Shown: positions 9,862 through 17,944 of the stretch, piece after piece
Numbering within the stretch: position 1 is the stretch's first letter
Layout of the letters: every line of letters begins with the position of its first letter
Assembly: GCF_014174495.1 (NCBI RefSeq)
Contig: NZ_JACJHR010000009.1
Location: 1 to 64,000, forward strand
DNA: 64,000 nt
Direction of reading: 5' to 3'
From: Amycolatopsis echigonensis
GTDB taxonomy: Bacteria; Actinomycetota; Actinomycetes; Mycobacteriales; Pseudonocardiaceae
Translations under genes and position numbers: made by a program
The notes under the pieces: generated by a model
Told to the model about the DNA's origin: nothing
The model's input: only the letters and a program-made list of their open reading frames with translations
Database searches by the model: none

Positions 9862-10806
9862 ATGAAGATCGCGATTCTCGACGACTACCAGAACGTGGCT
9901 CTCCAGTGTGCGGACTGGGAGCCGCTCGGGGCGGAGATCGAGGTGTTCACCGAGCCGTTCGCCGGACCGGACGAGGTGGTGACGCGACTGGCCGGGTTCG
10001 ACGTCGTGGTCGCGATGCGCGAGCGCACGCCGTTCCCGGCCGCCGTGTTCGACCGGCTGCCGGACCTGAGGCTGCTGGTCAGCACCGGCCGGAGGAACGC
10101 GGCGATCGATCTGGACGCGGCGAAGCGGTGCGGCGTGGTGGTGTCCGCGACCGGTGCCCTCGGCGCGTCGACCGTGGAACACGCGTGGGCGCTCATCCTG
10201 GCCGGTGCGCGCAATCTGCCCGCGGAGTTCCGCTCGATGCGAGAGGGCGGCTGGCAGGTCGGCCTCGGGACGTCGTTGCGCGACAAGACGCTCGGCCTGC
10301 TCGGTCTCGGCAGGCTGGGCGCCGAGGTCGCCCGGATCGGCCAGGCGTTCGGGATGAAACCGATTGCGTGGAGCCAGAATCTCACGCCGGAACGGGCGGC
10401 CGAGCACGGCGTCACCGCAGTGTCCAAAGAGGACTTGTTCGCGCAGTCCGATGTGCTGTCGGTCCACTTGGTGCTGTCCGACCGCACTCGCGGACTGGTC
10501 GGTGCCGCCGAATTCGCCGCGATGAAGCCGAGCGCGCTGCTGGTGAACACCTCGCGCGGGCCGATCGTGGACGAATCGGCTTTGCTGGAGGCGTTGCGCG
10601 GCAAGAAGATCGCGGCGGCCGCGCTGGATGTCTACGATGTCGAGCCGCTGCCCGCGGACCATCCGCTGCGCACGCTGGACAACGCGATCCTGACGCCGCA
10701 CATCGGGTACGTGAGCCGGGAAACGTACGAGATTTTCTACGGCGGCGCGGTGGAGGACATCGCCGCGTTCCAGGCGGGCGAGCCGATCAACGTGCTGAAC
10801 GGCTAG
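9862..10806 (+). CDS. D-isomer-specific 2-hydroxyacid dehydrogenase
   Basis: The 314-residue protein has the two-domain layout of D-2-hydroxyacid dehydrogenases. The NAD site is LGLLGLGRLGAEVARIG. The catalytic triad is visible: Arg in VNTSRGPIVDE, Glu in YDVEPLP, His in LTPHIGYVS. It would interconvert a 2-keto acid and a D-2-hydroxy acid in the cytosol; the substrate is not readable. The ATG at 9862 is preferred over the in-frame GTG at 9853. It converges on the next gene with a 4-base overlap at the stops. Confidence 0.88.
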   Translation: MKIAILDDYQNVALQCADWEPLGAEIEVFTEPFAGPDEVVTRLAGFDVVVAMRERTPFPAAVFDRLPDLRLLVSTGRRNAAIDLDAAKRCGVVVSATGALGASTVEHAWALILAGARNLPAEFRSMREGGWQVGLGTSLRDKTLGLLGLGRLGAEVARIGQAFGMKPIAWSQNLTPERAAEHGVTAVSKEDLFAQSDVLSVHLVLSDRTRGLVGAAEFAAMKPSALLVNTSRGPIVDESALLEALRGKKIAAAALDVYDVEPLPADHPLRTLDNAILTPHIGYVSRETYEIFYGGAVEDIAAFQAGEPINVLNG

Positions 10807-12299
10807 GGGAACGGCCGGACCTCCGGCGGGTAGACCGTCCCGTCCGGAGGCACCGTCAGGTCCACGAAATACCGTGCCGTCGCCGCGGAAGCGGCCGTGC
10901 TTGGCACGTCGAGCGTCGTGTGCCCGGCGCCGTCCACCACGGCCACGTGGCCGTCGCCGAGTTCCCGCGCGGCGGCCTGGGCGTTGGCGAGCGGGGTGAC
11001 CGGATCGTTCCGGTTGGCCAGGATCAGGATCGGGTGCTGGCGAGGCCGGTTCCACGGCCCGAGGTACCGGTCCTCGTCCCGCGCGGGCCAGCCGACGCAC
11101 TGGGCCATCGAAAACACTGGCGCGACCCCGAAGTACGGCTGCCGTTCCGCTTCTGCCGCAGCGAGTGCGGCGTACTCGGCGGGCTCCTGCGGGAGTTCGC
11201 TGTCCAGGCACTGCACCGCGAGGAAGCCGGGCGAATGCGTCGGCACGCGCGGATCGAGCACCGGCGCGGGGGACACCGGGGAGGACGGCACGAGCCCGGC
11301 GAGCGTTTTCGCCAGCCACGGCCACCGGGACGATTGATACAGCGCCCGGTCGATCGTTTCCATCAGCGACGACACCGTCATGCCGCCGACCGGGCCGTGC
11401 GTCAACCGCGCGAACACCGCGGCGAATTTCTGCTTCAGGTCACCGCCGGCGAACGCGCATTTGCCCGGCCCGGCCGCGTCGCAGGCCGCGAAGAACGCTT
11501 CGAGTTCCTGTTGCTGCGCAGTCGCTATGTCCGCGCGCACGTCGACCGGTTTGTGCTGCTGACCCGGCTGTCCGGTGGAATTCGCGACGAGGTCGAGCGT
11601 CCCGTCGAGGACCATCGCGCGCAGCTTGCCGGGGAACAGGTTCGCGTAGGTGCCGCCGAGATACGTGCCGTACGAATAGCCGTAGAAGTTCAGCTGCTGC
11701 TCGCCCAGCGCCTGCCGGAGCACATCCATGTCCCGCGCGACATTCGCCGTGGACAGGTGCGACAACTCGGCACCGGTCGCGGCCGCGCACGCCTTGCCGA
11801 CGGCCGCGCTCGCCGCCCAGAACGCCGCGCTGTCCCGCAACGGAGACCCGGCCGCGGGCGGCGTTCCCGGGCACTGCACCGGCGCGCTGCCGCCGACTCC
11901 GCGCGGGTCGAAGCTCACCAGGTCGAACTTGGCCCGCAACTCGTCCGGGTACCGCGGGCCGAACCGCATCAGCTCGCTGACGCCGTCGGTGCCCGGCCCG
12001 CCGAAATTGATCACCAGCGACCCGACGCGATGCGCGGGATCGGTGGCCGGCATGCGGATCACCGAGAGATTCAGCTTCGCGCCGCCAGGTTCGCGGTAGC
12101 TCACCGGTACCGGCGCGGTCGCGCACTGGAAACCGCCGTGGCACGGTGCCCAGCTCAGTTTTGGTGCCGCGGCACCGTTGGTGCCCAACGGAAGCGGAGC
12201 GTCCGGCGCGGGTATTGCTGGTGGCGCTTGGGTTTGTGCGGCCGGTGCGGAACAACTCGCGACAAGCAGCACGGCGGCCAGCGCCAACCAGCGTCTCAC
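10803..12299 (-). CDS. secreted lipoprotein alpha/beta hydrolase, tripeptidyl aminopeptidase type
   Basis: This 498-residue protein has a lipoprotein signal (WLALAAVLLVASC, lipobox VASC with the acylated Cys near residue 16). An alpha/beta hydrolase domain of the TAP/SlpD type follows. The nucleophile is in GYSYGTYLG, the acid in LANRNDPVTPL and the histidine in VDGAGHTTL. NFGGPGTDGVS forms the oxyanion region. Relatives release short peptides outside the cell. The GTG start at 12299 overlaps the upstream gene's stop by four bases (GTGA), so the two hydrolases are co-translated. Confidence 0.88.
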   Translation of the reverse strand: MRRWLALAAVLLVASCSAPAAQTQAPPAIPAPDAPLPLGTNGAAAPKLSWAPCHGGFQCATAPVPVSYREPGGAKLNLSVIRMPATDPAHRVGSLVINFGGPGTDGVSELMRFGPRYPDELRAKFDLVSFDPRGVGGSAPVQCPGTPPAAGSPLRDSAAFWAASAAVGKACAAATGAELSHLSTANVARDMDVLRQALGEQQLNFYGYSYGTYLGGTYANLFPGKLRAMVLDGTLDLVANSTGQPGQQHKPVDVRADIATAQQQELEAFFAACDAAGPGKCAFAGGDLKQKFAAVFARLTHGPVGGMTVSSLMETIDRALYQSSRWPWLAKTLAGLVPSSPVSPAPVLDPRVPTHSPGFLAVQCLDSELPQEPAEYAALAAAEAERQPYFGVAPVFSMAQCVGWPARDEDRYLGPWNRPRQHPILILANRNDPVTPLANAQAAARELGDGHVAVVDGAGHTTLDVPSTAASAATARYFVDLTVPPDGTVYPPEVRPFP

Positions 12300-13111
12300 G
12301 CGGAGAGTTCCGCCAGCACGGCGTCGGTGAACGGCGGCCACGCTTGCGCCGCCCACGGTCCGAACGACCGGTCGGCGAGCCCGACGCAGGCGTGGCCCGC
12401 TTCCGGGTCCACCCACAGGAAAGTGCCCGACTGCCCGAAATGGCCGAACGTGCGCGGCGAGCTGTTCGCGCCCGTCCAATGCGGGCTCTTGTGGTCGCGC
12501 AGTTCGAAGCCGAGGCCCCAGTCGTTCGGCTTCTGGTGCCCGAAGCCGGGCAGCACGCCGTTCAGCCCCGGGAACGCGATTTCGGTGGCCGCGTTCAGGG
12601 TTTCCGGCGCGAGAAGCTTCGGGGCCTGCAGTTCCGCGGCGAACCGAATCAGATCGTCCAATGTGGACACCGCGCCCGCGGCGGGGGAGCCCTCCAGGCG
12701 CGTCGACGTCATGCCCAGCGGTTCGAAAAGCGCTTCCCGCTGGTACTCGGCGAATTCGATGCCGGAGTGCTCGGCCAGCGCGTCGGCGAGTTCCTCGAAC
12801 CCGGCGTTGGAATACAGCCGGCGCGTGCCGGGCTCGGCCATCGCCTTGTGCGCGTCGAAGGCGAGCCCGGAAGTGTGCGCGAGCAGATGCGCGACGGTGG
12901 AGCCCTCGGGCCCGGCAGGCGTGTCCAGCTCGACGACGCCCTCTTCGATCGCGATGTGCGCGGCATAGGCGGTGAGCAGCTTGGTGACCGACGCGAGCCG
13001 GAACTGGCGGGCCGGGTCGCCGTGGCGTCCGCGCACCTCGCCGGAAGCGGAGACCACCCCGGCCGCGGCGTTGTCCACTGGCCATTCGTCGATCAGGCGC
13101 AGGCTCTCCAT
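12296..13111 (-). CDS. serine hydrolase, class C beta-lactamase / DD-peptidase fold
   Basis: The 271-residue protein has the motifs of the beta-lactamase-like serine hydrolase family. The nucleophile is in ASVTK (SxxK), the YxN motif is YSN, and the third motif is HFGQSGTF in place of KTG. No signal peptide is seen from the ATG at 13111, so it probably acts in the cytosol or on a small ester or amide. The longer in-frame reading upstream crosses the terminator hairpin and is rejected. It overlaps the downstream peptidase gene by GTGA. Resistance activity cannot be assumed from this family. Confidence 0.85.
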   Translation of the reverse strand: MESLRLIDEWPVDNAAAGVVSASGEVRGRHGDPARQFRLASVTKLLTAYAAHIAIEEGVVELDTPAGPEGSTVAHLLAHTSGLAFDAHKAMAEPGTRRLYSNAGFEELADALAEHSGIEFAEYQREALFEPLGMTSTRLEGSPAAGAVSTLDDLIRFAAELQAPKLLAPETLNAATEIAFPGLNGVLPGFGHQKPNDWGLGFELRDHKSPHWTGANSSPRTFGHFGQSGTFLWVDPEAGHACVGLADRSFGPWAAQAWPPFTDAVLAELSA

Positions 13112-13166
13112 GTCCGCCAGCGTAATAGGACCCGCGCGGCGGCCGCCTCGCAGTGCCCTGACGCGA

Positions 13167-13211
13167 CGAACCGTGCGAGGCCCCGGAAGGTCCGGCACCC
13201 CGCACGGTTCG
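13167..13211 (-). terminator. hairpin terminator after ptsH
   Basis: A perfect 11-bp stem (CGAACCGTGCG at 13167-13177 with its complement at 13201-13211) encloses a second small hairpin (CCGGA/TCCGG). It lies 25 bases past the ptsH stop on the minus strand. No clear U tract follows, as is usual in actinobacteria. It separates the PTS operon from the hydrolase pair. Confidence 0.7.
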
Positions 13212-13235
13212 CGGTTTCCCCGTGGAGCGGTATCG

Positions 13236-13505
13236 CTACTGAGCGTCGAGATCGGTGGCGACCAGCTCGGCGACGGCCTCGACCGCCGCCTCGGCACCGT
13301 CGCCTTCGGCGCTGATGACGACCTCGTCGCCGTACGCGGCGGCGAGGGTCATCAGGTTGAGGACGCTGCCGGCGGCCACCGGGTCGCCGCCGTCCTTGGC
13401 GATCCGCACCGCCACGGGCTGGGCCGCGGCCGCCTTGGCGACCAGAGCGGCCGGCCGAGCGTGCAGCCCCACCTTGCTGGCCACGGTGACGCGTTTCTCC
13501 GGCAT
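13236..13505 (-). CDS. ptsH: phosphocarrier protein HPr
   Basis: This 89-residue HPr passes phosphate from enzyme I to the EIIA of the sugar PTS. The active histidine is His15 in VGLHARPA. Ser47 in AGSVLNLM sits at the regulatory serine position. It lies 28 bases behind the EIIC gene on the same strand and is probably the last gene of the operon dasR-EIIC-ptsH. No enzyme I gene is in the window. Confidence 0.95.
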   Translation of the reverse strand: MPEKRVTVASKVGLHARPAALVAKAAAAQPVAVRIAKDGGDPVAAGSVLNLMTLAAAYGDEVVISAEGDGAEAAVEAVAELVATDLDAQ

Positions 13506-13533
13506 GGTGTACCTCTCTTGCCTTTCTCGGGTA

Positions 13534-14772
13534 TTACTTCGCGGCCGTGCGCTCGAGGTCCGCCTCGACCGAATCGTCCTCGCGGCCCGGCGTGCGCAGG
13601 TTGAACTTGGTGATCACGAACCGGAACACCACGTAGTAGATCACGGCCAGCACGAGCCCGATCGGGATGATCAGCCAGGCCTTGTGCGCGGTGTCCAGCG
13701 ACGAGTTCAGCGCGAAGTCGATCGCGCCGCCGGAGAACGAGAAGCCGAGGTGGATGCCCAGCGCGTTGCAGACCGCGAGCGAGATGCCGGTCATCACCGC
13801 GTGGAAGATGTACAGCGGCCATGCGACGAACATGAACGCGAATTCGATCGGCTCGGTGACGCCGGTGACGAAGGCGGTCAGCGCGGCCGAGATCATGATG
13901 CTGCCGACGAGCTTGCGCTGCCCGGGACGCGCGGTGTGCACGATCGCGAACGCCGCGGCGGGAAGGGCGAACATCATGATCGGGAAGAACCCGGTCATGA
14001 AGGCGCCGGAGCCCTGGACGTGGTTGAAGAAGTTGGTCAGGTCGCCGCCGCCGAAGATGAACCACACCGGAACGTTCAGCAGCTGGTGCAGGCCGACCGG
14101 GATGAGCAGGCGGTTGAGCATGCCGTAGATCCCGCCGCCGAGGACCGGCGAGCCGACGACCGCCTTGCCCGCCGCGGTGATGCCCTCGTCGACGTACTTG
14201 AACAGCAGGCCGAACACGACGCCGAGGACGATCATCGCCAGCGCGGTGATGATCGGCACGAACCGGCGGCCGCCGAAGAAGGCCAGCCAGGACGGCAGCT
14301 TGATCCGGTGGTAGCGCTGCCACAGCAGGGCCGCCACGATGCCGGACACGATGCCGGTCAGGACGCTGTAGGGCCAGTGGATCGGCGCGAGGTCCCAGCC
14401 GGGCTTGTAGCCCTGCTGGCTCTTGATCGGGGCGATCGCCTGGATCACCTTGTTGAACACGACCCAGCCGATGACGGCCGCGACGGCGGTCGAGCCGTCG
14501 CCCTTGCGGGCGAAGCCGACCGCGATGCCGATCGCGAAGATCAGCGGCAGCCAGTCGAAGATGCCGCCGCCCGCCGCGCCGATCACGTCGGCGGCTTTGC
14601 CCCAGTTGAGGCCGTCCTTGCCGAGGACGTCGTCCTGGCCGAGCCGGTTCAGCAGGCCGGCCGCGGGCAGGGTCGCGATCGGCAGCATGAGGCTGCGGCC
14701 GAAGCGCTGCAGCCCGGCAAGGCCGCCGCCCTTCTTCTTTCCGCTAGCCCCAGCCGCGGTGGTGGCGCTCAT
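13534..14772 (-). CDS. PTS EIIC permease, N-acetylglucosamine/glucose type
   Basis: This 412-residue integral membrane permease contains only the EIIC domain. Many hydrophobic helices are present. The conserved TGVTEPIEFAF loop is the sugar-site signature, and FMTGFFPIMMF resembles GlcNAc-type EIIC (NagE). The DasR-like regulator next to it also points to N-acetylglucosamine, but glucose cannot be excluded. The ATG at 14772 overlaps the stop of the regulator gene (ATGA). EIIB and EIIA are separate genes transcribed the other way, so the complete transporter is split over a divergent promoter. Confidence 0.92.
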   Translation of the reverse strand: MSATTAAGASGKKKGGGLAGLQRFGRSLMLPIATLPAAGLLNRLGQDDVLGKDGLNWGKAADVIGAAGGGIFDWLPLIFAIGIAVGFARKGDGSTAVAAVIGWVVFNKVIQAIAPIKSQQGYKPGWDLAPIHWPYSVLTGIVSGIVAALLWQRYHRIKLPSWLAFFGGRRFVPIITALAMIVLGVVFGLLFKYVDEGITAAGKAVVGSPVLGGGIYGMLNRLLIPVGLHQLLNVPVWFIFGGGDLTNFFNHVQGSGAFMTGFFPIMMFALPAAAFAIVHTARPGQRKLVGSIMISAALTAFVTGVTEPIEFAFMFVAWPLYIFHAVMTGISLAVCNALGIHLGFSFSGGAIDFALNSSLDTAHKAWLIIPIGLVLAVIYYVVFRFVITKFNLRTPGREDDSVEADLERTAAK

Positions 14773-15566
14773 CGGATACCTCCATTGTGGGGTTGGTCGC
14801 CGGAACCCGGGGTGTTCCGGTCCAGCTGCATGGTCACCTGGTAGTGGTCGCCCCGGTACCAGGACGTCATGTCCTCCACCGGTTCGCCGCCCGAGCTGGA
14901 AACCCGGCGGAACACCAGGAGCGGACTGCCGGTGCGCATGCCGAGCAGGCGCGCCGTTTCGCGGTCCGCGGATTCGGCCCACACCGTCTGGTACGCCCGG
15001 TCCGGCCGGAGCGAGAAAGCGTCGGCCAGCTGGGCGTACAGCGAACGGGTCAGGTCGAGGTCGAGCAGGCCGGGGGTCCGGCCCGCGTGGTACCAGCCGC
15101 GTTCCACGGCCAGCGGAACGCCGTCGGCGCGCCGCAGCCGCACGAGCCGGTGCGCGGGCACGCCCTCGGCGAGGCCGAGCGCGTGCGCCGAAGTCACCGG
15201 CGGGACCTCGGTCGAGGTCGAGATCACTTCGGTGGTCGGGGTGAGCCCGCGCCGGCGCATGTCGTCGGTGAACGACATCAGGTACACTTGCAGTTCCATC
15301 CGCCTCGCGGCGGTGAAGGTGCCCTTGCCCCTGACCCGGGCCAGCAGTCCTTCCTCGACGAGCTTCCCGATCGCCGAACGGACGGTGAGCCTCGAAACGC
15401 CGTAGTGCTGCGCGAGCTCTCGCTCGGACGGGATCGGCGAGCCCGGCGGGAGCTCGCGCTCCACCAGGCGGCGCAGGATCTCCCGCAGCTGGGCGTGCTT
15501 CGGGGTCGGCCCGTTCACCACGCGCTCGGCGGGGTCGGACGGCGGAACGTGCGCGGCCGCACTCAT
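14769..15566 (-). CDS. dasR: GntR/HutC-family regulator, DasR-like
   Basis: The 265-residue protein has a GntR winged helix-turn-helix (about residues 40-85: PIPSERELAQHYGVSRLTVR, then GKGTF). A HutC-type effector domain (about 100-250) follows. In streptomycetes DasR senses glucosamine-6-phosphate and represses the PTS and chitin genes through dre sites. The same context is seen here: the gene overlaps the EIIC gene (ATGA) and a dre-like site lies 73 bases upstream of its start. The orthology is inferred from motif, neighbours and site together, not from a search. The symbol is therefore tentative. Confidence 0.8.
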   Translation of the reverse strand: MSAAAHVPPSDPAERVVNGPTPKHAQLREILRRLVERELPPGSPIPSERELAQHYGVSRLTVRSAIGKLVEEGLLARVRGKGTFTAARRMELQVYLMSFTDDMRRRGLTPTTEVISTSTEVPPVTSAHALGLAEGVPAHRLVRLRRADGVPLAVERGWYHAGRTPGLLDLDLTRSLYAQLADAFSLRPDRAYQTVWAESADRETARLLGMRTGSPLLVFRRVSSSGGEPVEDMTSWYRGDHYQVTMQLDRNTPGSGDQPHNGGIR

Positions 15567-15638
15567 CTCGATGTCGCCCTCCCTCGCTCCTCGCGCACCG
15601 GGGCCGGTGCTCGCGTCCGCGCCGGAAGATTGGTACGT

Positions 15639-15654
15639 TCCGGTCTAGACCAAT
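15639..15654. promoter_or_regulatory. dre-like operator for the DasR-type regulator
   Basis: The 16-bp site has the perfect palindromic core GGTCTAGACC at 15642-15651. It agrees with the known dre consensus ACTGGTCTAGACCAGT at 13 of 16 positions. It lies between the divergent regulator/EIIC/HPr operon and the EIIB/EIIA operon, so it could control both and give autoregulation. Confidence 0.75.
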
Positions 15655-15767
15655 GATCTGATGGGGCAGGATGCTCCGCAGCGAGAGCGGGTGTCAACCA
15701 CCGTTATCCGTTCGTGGCCGGGCTCGCCGGGCAAGGCGGCAAACGGCGTAGTAATGGTGGCGGGCAG

Positions 15768-15782
15768 CACCTGTTCCAGGTG
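15768..15782. promoter_or_regulatory. inverted repeat upstream of EIIB
   Basis: CACCTG-ttc-CAGGTG forms a 6-bp inverted repeat 29 bases before the EIIB start. It does not resemble the dre core. It could be a second operator or chance. Confidence 0.3.
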
Positions 15783-15811
15783 GAAAACCAACGGGATACG
15801 AGGAGGCCGCG

Positions 15812-16048
15812 ATGGCGGATGACAGGCCGGAAAAGATTCTCGCGGCGCTCGGCGGCGCGGACAACGTCATCGAGATCGAGGGCTGCATCACGCGGCTGCG
15901 GTGCGAGATCGAGGACATGTCCGCCGTGGACGAAGCGGCGCTCAAGGCCGCCGGCGCGATGGGCGTCGTGAAGATGGGCTCGGCGGTCCAGGTCATCGTC
16001 GGCCCGGAGGCGGACACCATCGCCAGCGACATCGAGGACTTGATGTGA
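15812..16048 (+). CDS. PTS EIIB subunit
   Basis: The 78-residue phosphotransfer protein carries the phosphocysteine Cys25 in IEGCITRLR, the glucose-superfamily EIIB signature. The ATG at 15812 has an AGGAGG site at 15801-15806. It overlaps the EIIA gene by GTGA. It would pass phosphate from EIIA to the sugar bound by the EIIC encoded on the opposite strand. Confidence 0.93.
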   Translation: MADDRPEKILAALGGADNVIEIEGCITRLRCEIEDMSAVDEAALKAAGAMGVVKMGSAVQVIVGPEADTIASDIEDLM

Positions 16049-16500
16049 GCCTGCCGATCCTGAGCCCGGTCGCGGGCGAGGTCGTCGCGATCACCGAGGT
16101 GCCCGACCCGGTGTTCGCCGAGGCGATGGTGGGCCCGGGCATCGCGGTCCGGCCGTCCGGCGGCCGCGCCGACGCGGTCGCCCCGGTCGACGGGACCGTG
16201 GTGACGCTGCACCCGCACGCGTACGTCGTGGCCACCGAGGACGGCCGCGCGGTGCTCGTGCACCTCGGCATCGACACGGTCAAGGAAAAGGGCGAGGGGT
16301 TCACCCTGCACGTCGTCAAGGGCGAGACGGTGCGGGCGGGCCAGCCGATCGTCGGCTGGGACCCGGAGGCGGTCGCCGCCAAGGGCTACTCGCCGATCGT
16401 CCCGGTCGTCGGCCTCGACGCGTCCGCCGACGTGCTCGCCGGCCTCGAAGGCGGGCGCACGGTCGCCGCCGGCGACGAGCTGTTCACCTGGAACGATTGA
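16045..16500 (+). CDS. crr: PTS EIIA subunit, glucose (Crr) type
   Basis: This 151-residue EIIA has the two active-site histidines at His58 (HPHAYVV) and His73 (VLVHLGIDTV), with the same 15-residue spacing as in E. coli EIIA-Glc. The GTG start at 16045 overlaps the EIIB stop and is decided by that coupling and by the SPVAGEVV opening. It receives phosphate from HPr and hands it to EIIB. A strong terminator follows six bases after the stop. Confidence 0.92.
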   Translation: MSLPILSPVAGEVVAITEVPDPVFAEAMVGPGIAVRPSGGRADAVAPVDGTVVTLHPHAYVVATEDGRAVLVHLGIDTVKEKGEGFTLHVVKGETVRAGQPIVGWDPEAVAAKGYSPIVPVVGLDASADVLAGLEGGRTVAAGDELFTWND

Positions 16501-16505
16501 TCCGA

Positions 16506-16542
16506 CCGCCCTTTGTGGACAGAGCTTGTCCACAAAGGGCGG
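16506..16542. terminator. bidirectional hairpin between crr and the Rieske gene
   Basis: A perfect 16-bp stem (16506-16521 with 16527-16542) has a 5-base loop. It lies between two convergent genes, 6 bases from each stop. The stem holds a CCCTTTG/CAAAGGG run, so it can serve both directions. Confidence 0.85.
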
Positions 16543-16548
16543 CTCCGG

Positions 16549-16974
16549 TCAGGCCGTGACGACCTCCCCGTTCTCGACCTTCACGGCCACTTTGGACAGC
16601 GGCTGGCTCGCCGGTCCCTTCTTGACCTCGCCGGTCAGCGCGTCGAACACCGAACCGTGGCACGGACAGGTCGCCTGACCGTTGCGCGGCGGGTTCACCG
16701 TGCAGCCCTGGTGCGTGCAGACGGCGCTGAAACAGGCGACCGTCCCGGCCGACGGCTGTGCCACGAGCACGTCCTGCCCGTCCGGTGTCTTCGCGGATTT
16801 CGCTTGTCCCACCGGCACTTCCGCCAGCGCGAGCACCTTGCCGCCCGCCTTCGGCGCGGCCTTTCCGGACCCGCTGTCGCCGCTCCCGCACGCGGTGAGC
16901 GCGACGGCTGCGGTACTGGCGACGGCAGCTCCGGAGACGAGAACGGAACGGCGGGAGTGAAGTTCGGCAGTCAT
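16549..16974 (-). CDS. Rieske [2Fe-2S] lipoprotein
   Basis: This 141-residue exported protein has a twin-arginine-like opening (SRRSVLVSG) and a lipobox ending LTAC, so it is probably a Tat-exported lipoprotein. The C-terminal Rieske domain has both cluster motifs, CTHQGC and CPCHGS, giving two Cys and two His ligands. An electron-transfer role at the outer face of the membrane is expected, but no partner gene is adjacent. Start is ATG at 16974. Confidence 0.92.
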   Translation of the reverse strand: MTAELHSRRSVLVSGAAVASTAAVALTACGSGDSGSGKAAPKAGGKVLALAEVPVGQAKSAKTPDGQDVLVAQPSAGTVACFSAVCTHQGCTVNPPRNGQATCPCHGSVFDALTGEVKKGPASQPLSKVAVKVENGEVVTA

Positions 16975-17074
16975 GCCCAGTGCAACGAACCGGGACGGCT
17001 CCAAGTGCCGGTGAACCGCCGCGGTCGCCCATGCGTGTAGTCGATATCCGGCAGCACGCACGGAAGGAGACGGC

Positions 17075-17458
17075 ATGGGGACCACCTGGCTGCGAGTGCT
17101 GGGCGCGGCGGGCTTGGCGGGCTCGGCGGCGATCCACTTCTATCTGTACTGGGGCAGCGGCTACGCCGACATCCCGGTCGTCGGGCCGCTCTTTTTGGTG
17201 AACGGCATCGCCGGCGTGCTGATCGCGGTCGCCTTGCTCGCCTGGCGGCACTGGCTGCCCGCGTTCCTGACGCTGGGCTTCGGCGGCGTGACGCTGCTGG
17301 CCTACCTGCTGTCGGTGACGGTGGGCTTCTACGGCGTGCACGACCAGTTCAACAGCCAGTACGAATACTGGGGCGTGATCACCGAAGCGGTCTGCGTGGT
17401 CTGCGGCCTGGTGCTGCTGGTGCGGGCGATCCGCGCGCGGACGGCTCAGAACGCGTAG
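17075..17458 (+). CDS. four-helix integral membrane protein of unknown function
   Basis: The 127-residue protein has four predicted membrane helices (GAAGLAGSAAIHFYLYW, PLFLVNGIAGVLIAVALLAW, FLTLGFGGVTLLAYLLSVTV, VITEAVCVVCGLVLLVRAI). I do not recognise a named family. The ATG at 17075 follows a GGAAGGAG site. The stop overlaps the convergent PPOX gene by 13 bases. Confidence 0.8.
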   Translation: MGTTWLRVLGAAGLAGSAAIHFYLYWGSGYADIPVVGPLFLVNGIAGVLIAVALLAWRHWLPAFLTLGFGGVTLLAYLLSVTVGFYGVHDQFNSQYEYWGVITEAVCVVCGLVLLVRAIRARTAQNA

Positions 17459-17862
17459 CGGTGCACCTTCTCCGGGCGGATGACGACCCGGACCTGGTCG
17501 AGGTCCTGCAGCAGTTTCAGCCCGGCTTCGGCTTCCGGGGTGCTGAGGTCCCAATACCGGGCGGCGAGCCTGCGGGCGAGGTCGTGCCCGCCGTCGGTCT
17601 CGATCGTGACGTGCCCGGCGACGGACACCCAGCGCTCCGGTTCCCCGACCGGCGCCGCGACGACGATCGACGCGCGCGGGTCCTCGCGCAGCTGGCGGAT
17701 CTTGGCCGAGTCCGGGGACATGAACAGCTGGATCGTGCCGTCGTCGGCGGCCTCGAACCACACCGGCCGGGGCTGCGGCGGCCGCGGTCCGGCGGCGACG
17801 GTCAGGAAGCCGTGCAGGGGACGGCGGAGGAACTCGAGATCGTGGTCGGTGAGAGTGCTCAT
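17446..17862 (-). CDS. PPOX-class F420/flavin-binding split-barrel oxidoreductase
   Basis: The 138-residue protein has the pyridoxamine-5'-phosphate-oxidase-like split-barrel pattern. DLEFLRRPLHGFLTVA opens it, RPVWFEAADDGTIQLFMSP follows, and DPRASIVVA is the typical third strand. Proteins of this size in actinobacteria often bind F420 and reduce unknown substrates. The start is ATG at 17862. Substrate and cofactor are inferred from family only. Confidence 0.85.
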   Translation of the reverse strand: MSTLTDHDLEFLRRPLHGFLTVAAGPRPPQPRPVWFEAADDGTIQLFMSPDSAKIRQLREDPRASIVVAAPVGEPERWVSVAGHVTIETDGGHDLARRLAARYWDLSTPEAEAGLKLLQDLDQVRVVIRPEKVHRYAF

Positions 17863-17944
17863 GACTGGGATTCAACCGGGTGTCTTCGGACGATCCCATG
17901 GGTAATACGCCGGATTTCCTGTCCATTCGTCTAGTCTCGGGGGA

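Noticed and set aside
12296-13111. Calling this gene an antibiotic-resistance beta-lactamase
   Set aside because: It has the SxxK/YxN fold motifs, but no signal peptide and a HFG-type third motif. The family includes many esterases and peptidases, so resistance is not supported.
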